Below are positions 23,710 to 25,906 of a stretch of DNA of 25,906 nucleotides, piece after piece; positions within the stretch are counted from its first letter, which is position 1, and every line of letters starts with the position of its first letter. The notes beneath the pieces were generated by a model. That model had not been told where the DNA came from and made no database searches. It saw only the letters and a list, made by a program, of their open reading frames with translations. Both the position numbers and the translations under genes were made by a program. Source of the DNA: JBDTNQ01 sp039933635 (lineage in GTDB: Bacteria; Acidobacteriota; Vicinamibacteria; Vicinamibacterales; SCN-69-37); the NCBI GenBank assembly GCA_039933635.1, contig JBDTNQ010000063.1, positions 1 to 25,906 of the forward strand. The letters run 5' to 3'.

Positions 23710-25906
23710 TCACGATCCCACCGGCGCCGACGGCAGGATGATCCCCGCCCGGAGGAGGGGCTCGATCGCGTCGGCTGCCAGCGGCTCGGCGAAGTAGAAG
23801 CCCTGCGCGGCGCGGCATCCCCAGCGCTTGAGGACGTCCAGCTGCTCGAGGGAACTCACGCCCTCGGCAATGACGGCGATCCCGAGTTCTCGCGCGAGAC
23901 CGATGGTGGCCTTCACGATGGCCTCGCTCCCGGTGCCGATCGGCAGCTGCGCGACGAACGCCTGGGCGATCTTGATCCGGTCAGCCGGGAACCGCCTCAG
24001 GTAGTCGAGCGAGGAATACCCCGTGCCGAAGTCGTCGATCGCCAGGCGGATCCCGTGCGCGCGCAGGCGGGTGAGCACGCCGCCGTATTCGCGCGACGCG
24101 ACCATCAACACCGTCTCCGTCAATTCCAGTTCGAGCTGGCTCACCGGCAACTGAGTGTCTGCGAGGACCGCGATAATGGACGTTTCCAGTTCGAGCGCCG
24201 CCTTGAACTGCGCGGCCGACACGTTGACACCAATCGAAATGGGTGGAATCCCCGCGTCGAGCCACCTCTTGCCTTGCTGACACGCCTCGCGGAGCACCCA
24301 CTCGCCGAGCCCGACGATAAGGCCGCTCTCCTCGGCCGCGGGAATGAAGATGTCCGGCGTCAGCACGCCGCGCACGGGGTGGCGCCATCGGACGAGCGCT
24401 TCGATGCCAGTGATGCGGCCGGTATCGAGTTCGATCTGAGGCTGGTAGAGCAGGAACATTTCGTTCGCCGCGATCGCCTTGCCCAACTCGGCCAACAGGG
24501 TCACCCGCGTCCGTACCTCGACGTCCATCGCGTCGGTGAAGAAGCAGTACGCGCCGCGCGCCTCCGACTTGGCCCGATGGAGCGCCACATCCGCATGCGC
24601 AAGCAGCTTCTCCGGGTCCCCATCTTCCGCGCCGGCCACGGCGATGCCAATGGTCGCGCCGATTCGAATCTCGTTCCCCTGAATCATGAACGGCTCTCTC
24701 AGGGTCTTGACCAGTCTGTCGGCCACCACCGCCGCATCCACCGGCTGACTGATGTCGGGTGTGATCACCGCGAACTCGTCTCCGCCGAAGCGCGCGACCG
24801 TATCCGTCGTGCGAGCAGCTGCCTGCAGCCGCTGGGCGACGGTGCGGAGCAGATGGTCGCCAATCGGATGGCCAAGCGTGTCGTTCACGTCCTTGAAGTG
24901 ATCGAGATCGAGATACAACACGGCGAAGGAGTCCTCGCCGCGTGTCGTCCGGGCGGCTGCCTGCCGGATGGCATCGACGAACACGAGCCTGTTCGCCAAC
25001 CCTGTGAGCCCGTCATGCCGCGTCGTGTACAACATGTCGGCTTCAGACTGGCGATGCTTCGTCATGTCGCGGAAGTACCAGACCCGGCCCAGAACCTGTC
25101 CCGCCGGTGTCCGCAGAACCGATGAGTGCCGTTCGATGAAGCGGCCGTCGGTCGTCTCGATGTCGTCGCGACTCGACATGTCGGCGTGGGCGGAGAGATG
25201 CCGGACACGCTCGAGGAACGACTCCCTGTCCTTGGTGCCCGACGCGATACTCTCGAGGATTGGCCCCGCGTCGGCACCCAGCAGGTGGTCCGGTGTGAAG
25301 TGCCACAGGTCGGCGAACCGCCGGTTGACGGAGATGATCTTTCCGAGGCTGTCGACGACGATGATGCCGTCGGGAGAGGTCTCCATCTGCGACGTCAGCA
25401 GGGCGTGGCCGAACTGCAGGGCGTCTTCATCGCGCTTCCGGTCCGTGACGTCCTCGATTGTGCCCGTGGTCCTCACAGCCCGGCCCGTCTCGTCGCAGGC
25501 GATGCGGCCGCGCTCGAGGACGGACCTGACGTGGCCGTCGCCCAGCACCACACGATGCGCGATGGTGTAGTCCTTCCGGCCGGCAATGGCGGCCTTGTAC
25601 GCGAGCTCGAAACCGGCGAGATCATCCGGATGAATCCGTTCCATCAGATGGTCGTAAGTCGGGTGGAACGTGGCGGGGTCGACGCCCAGAATCCGATACG
25701 TTTCGAGCGACCACGTCAGGACGTCGTTCACCAGGTCGTACTGCCAGCTGCCGACGTGGGCGACCGCCTGCGCTTCAGCCAGTTGCGACTCGCTCCTGCG
25801 CAGCTGTGCTTCGACCTCGAGTCGGCTGCGGGTCATCAAGGCCAGGCCCAGTTTGTCTGCGAGCTGGCATCCGAACGAGATCTCGTCCTGTTCCCAGTGA
25901 TGGGGC
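23710..25906 (-). CDS. GAF-PAS-PAS-GGDEF-EAL c-di-GMP protein, 5'-truncated by window edge
   Basis: At least 731 residues are visible; the frame stays open to the right edge, so the true start is outside. The first visible residues (HHWEQDEISFGCQLADKLGLALM) look like the end of a GAF domain. Two PAS domains follow: HVGSWQYDLVNDVLTWS, HPDDLAGFELAYKAAI and VTDRKRDED; then METSPDGIIVVDSLGKIISV and YFRDMTKHRQSE. The GGDEF domain has GLTGLANR, LDLDHFKDVNDTLGH, an intact inhibitory site RTTD, and ARFGGDEFAV. The EAL domain has GIEALVRWRHP, VNVSAAQF, ELTETVLM, DDFGTGYSSLDYL, ADRIKIAQAF, AEGVSSLEQ and QGFYFAEPL, so the metal-binding and catalytic residues look complete. It may both make and degrade c-di-GMP. 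An in-frame TTG at 25839 is not the real start. Confidence 0.92.
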   Translation of the reverse strand, partial: PHHWEQDEISFGCQLADKLGLALMTRSRLEVEAQLRRSESQLAEAQAVAHVGSWQYDLVNDVLTWSLETYRILGVDPATFHPTYDHLMERIHPDDLAGFELAYKAAIAGRKDYTIAHRVVLGDGHVRSVLERGRIACDETGRAVRTTGTIEDVTDRKRDEDALQFGHALLTSQMETSPDGIIVVDSLGKIISVNRRFADLWHFTPDHLLGADAGPILESIASGTKDRESFLERVRHLSAHADMSSRDDIETTDGRFIERHSSVLRTPAGQVLGRVWYFRDMTKHRQSEADMLYTTRHDGLTGLANRLVFVDAIRQAAARTTRGEDSFAVLYLDLDHFKDVNDTLGHPIGDHLLRTVAQRLQAAARTTDTVARFGGDEFAVITPDISQPVDAAVVADRLVKTLREPFMIQGNEIRIGATIGIAVAGAEDGDPEKLLAHADVALHRAKSEARGAYCFFTDAMDVEVRTRVTLLAELGKAIAANEMFLLYQPQIELDTGRITGIEALVRWRHPVRGVLTPDIFIPAAEESGLIVGLGEWVLREACQQGKRWLDAGIPPISIGVNVSAAQFKAALELETSIIAVLADTQLPVSQLELELTETVLMVASREYGGVLTRLRAHGIRLAIDDFGTGYSSLDYLRRFPADRIKIAQAFVAQLPIGTGSEAIVKATIGLARELGIAVIAEGVSSLEQLDVLKRWGCRAAQGFYFAEPLAADAIEPLLRAGIILPSAPVGS

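Noticed and set aside
25837..25839. TTG as the start of the GGDEF-EAL gene
   Set aside because: The same frame stays open to the window edge and encodes a recognisable end of a GAF domain, so the gene begins outside the window.

Overview
The window reads as a stretch of chromosome from a high-GC, Gram-negative-type bacterium. Secreted proteins carry Sec signal peptides ending in alanine-glutamine junctions, an outer-membrane secretin is encoded, and gene order is typical of free-living soil or sediment bacteria. Overall style (BON-domain and Gly-zipper secreted proteins, a Tad locus with c-di-GMP genes, short tandem repeats of GGGAC- and GCCTGTA-type between genes) suggests Acidobacteriota, perhaps the Vicinamibacteria side. 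This is an inference from protein style, not a phylogenetic result. No rRNA, tRNA, CRISPR array, transposase or phage gene was seen, and coding density is high on both strands.

Region 1 (1-2259, minus strand): the start of a glycine-rich secreted protein cut by the window edge, a two-BON-domain periplasmic protein, a ZIP-family metal transporter, and a small protein with a degenerate methyltransferase fold. A 17-bp tandem repeat with palindromic cores lies between the ZIP and BON genes. Region 2 (2280-9629, plus strand): myo-inositol-1-phosphate synthase, a small cysteine-containing membrane protein overlapping acetyl-CoA synthetase, two lone ABC ATPases, and a serine O-acetyltransferase / cysteine synthase pair that forms the last two steps of cysteine synthesis. 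Region 3 (9606-12092): a minus-strand AI-2E-family permease whose end overlaps cysK, and a divergent plus-strand secreted Gly-zipper protein ending in a strong hairpin.

Region 4 (12176-22277, minus strand) is the main feature: a compact Tad/Flp pilus operon. In transcription order it holds flp pilin, prepilin peptidase (tadV/cpaA), rcpC/cpaB, the secretin rcpA/cpaC, tadZ/cpaE, tadA/cpaF, tadB and tadC. It continues into a previously uncalled 31-residue single-pass membrane microprotein, a MoxR-like AAA+ ATPase with an N-terminal winged-helix-like part, and an N-terminally extended RsmH. The pseudopilin genes tadE/F/G and tadD are not in the window. Hairpins follow flp and tadC and could set expression ratios. 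Region 5 (22525-25906, minus strand) lies upstream of the pilus operon: a GGDEF diguanylate cyclase and a GAF-PAS-PAS-GGDEF-EAL protein that runs off the window edge. The two genes are 24 bp apart and probably co-transcribed. They could make and break c-di-GMP that controls the pilus, which is an inference from position.

I see no clear novel defence or mobile system. The best candidates for something undescribed are the microprotein plus AAA+ ATPase appended to the Tad operon, the 17-bp palindromic tandem array, and the heptanucleotide repeat that takes the place of a ribosome binding site before an ABC transporter gene.
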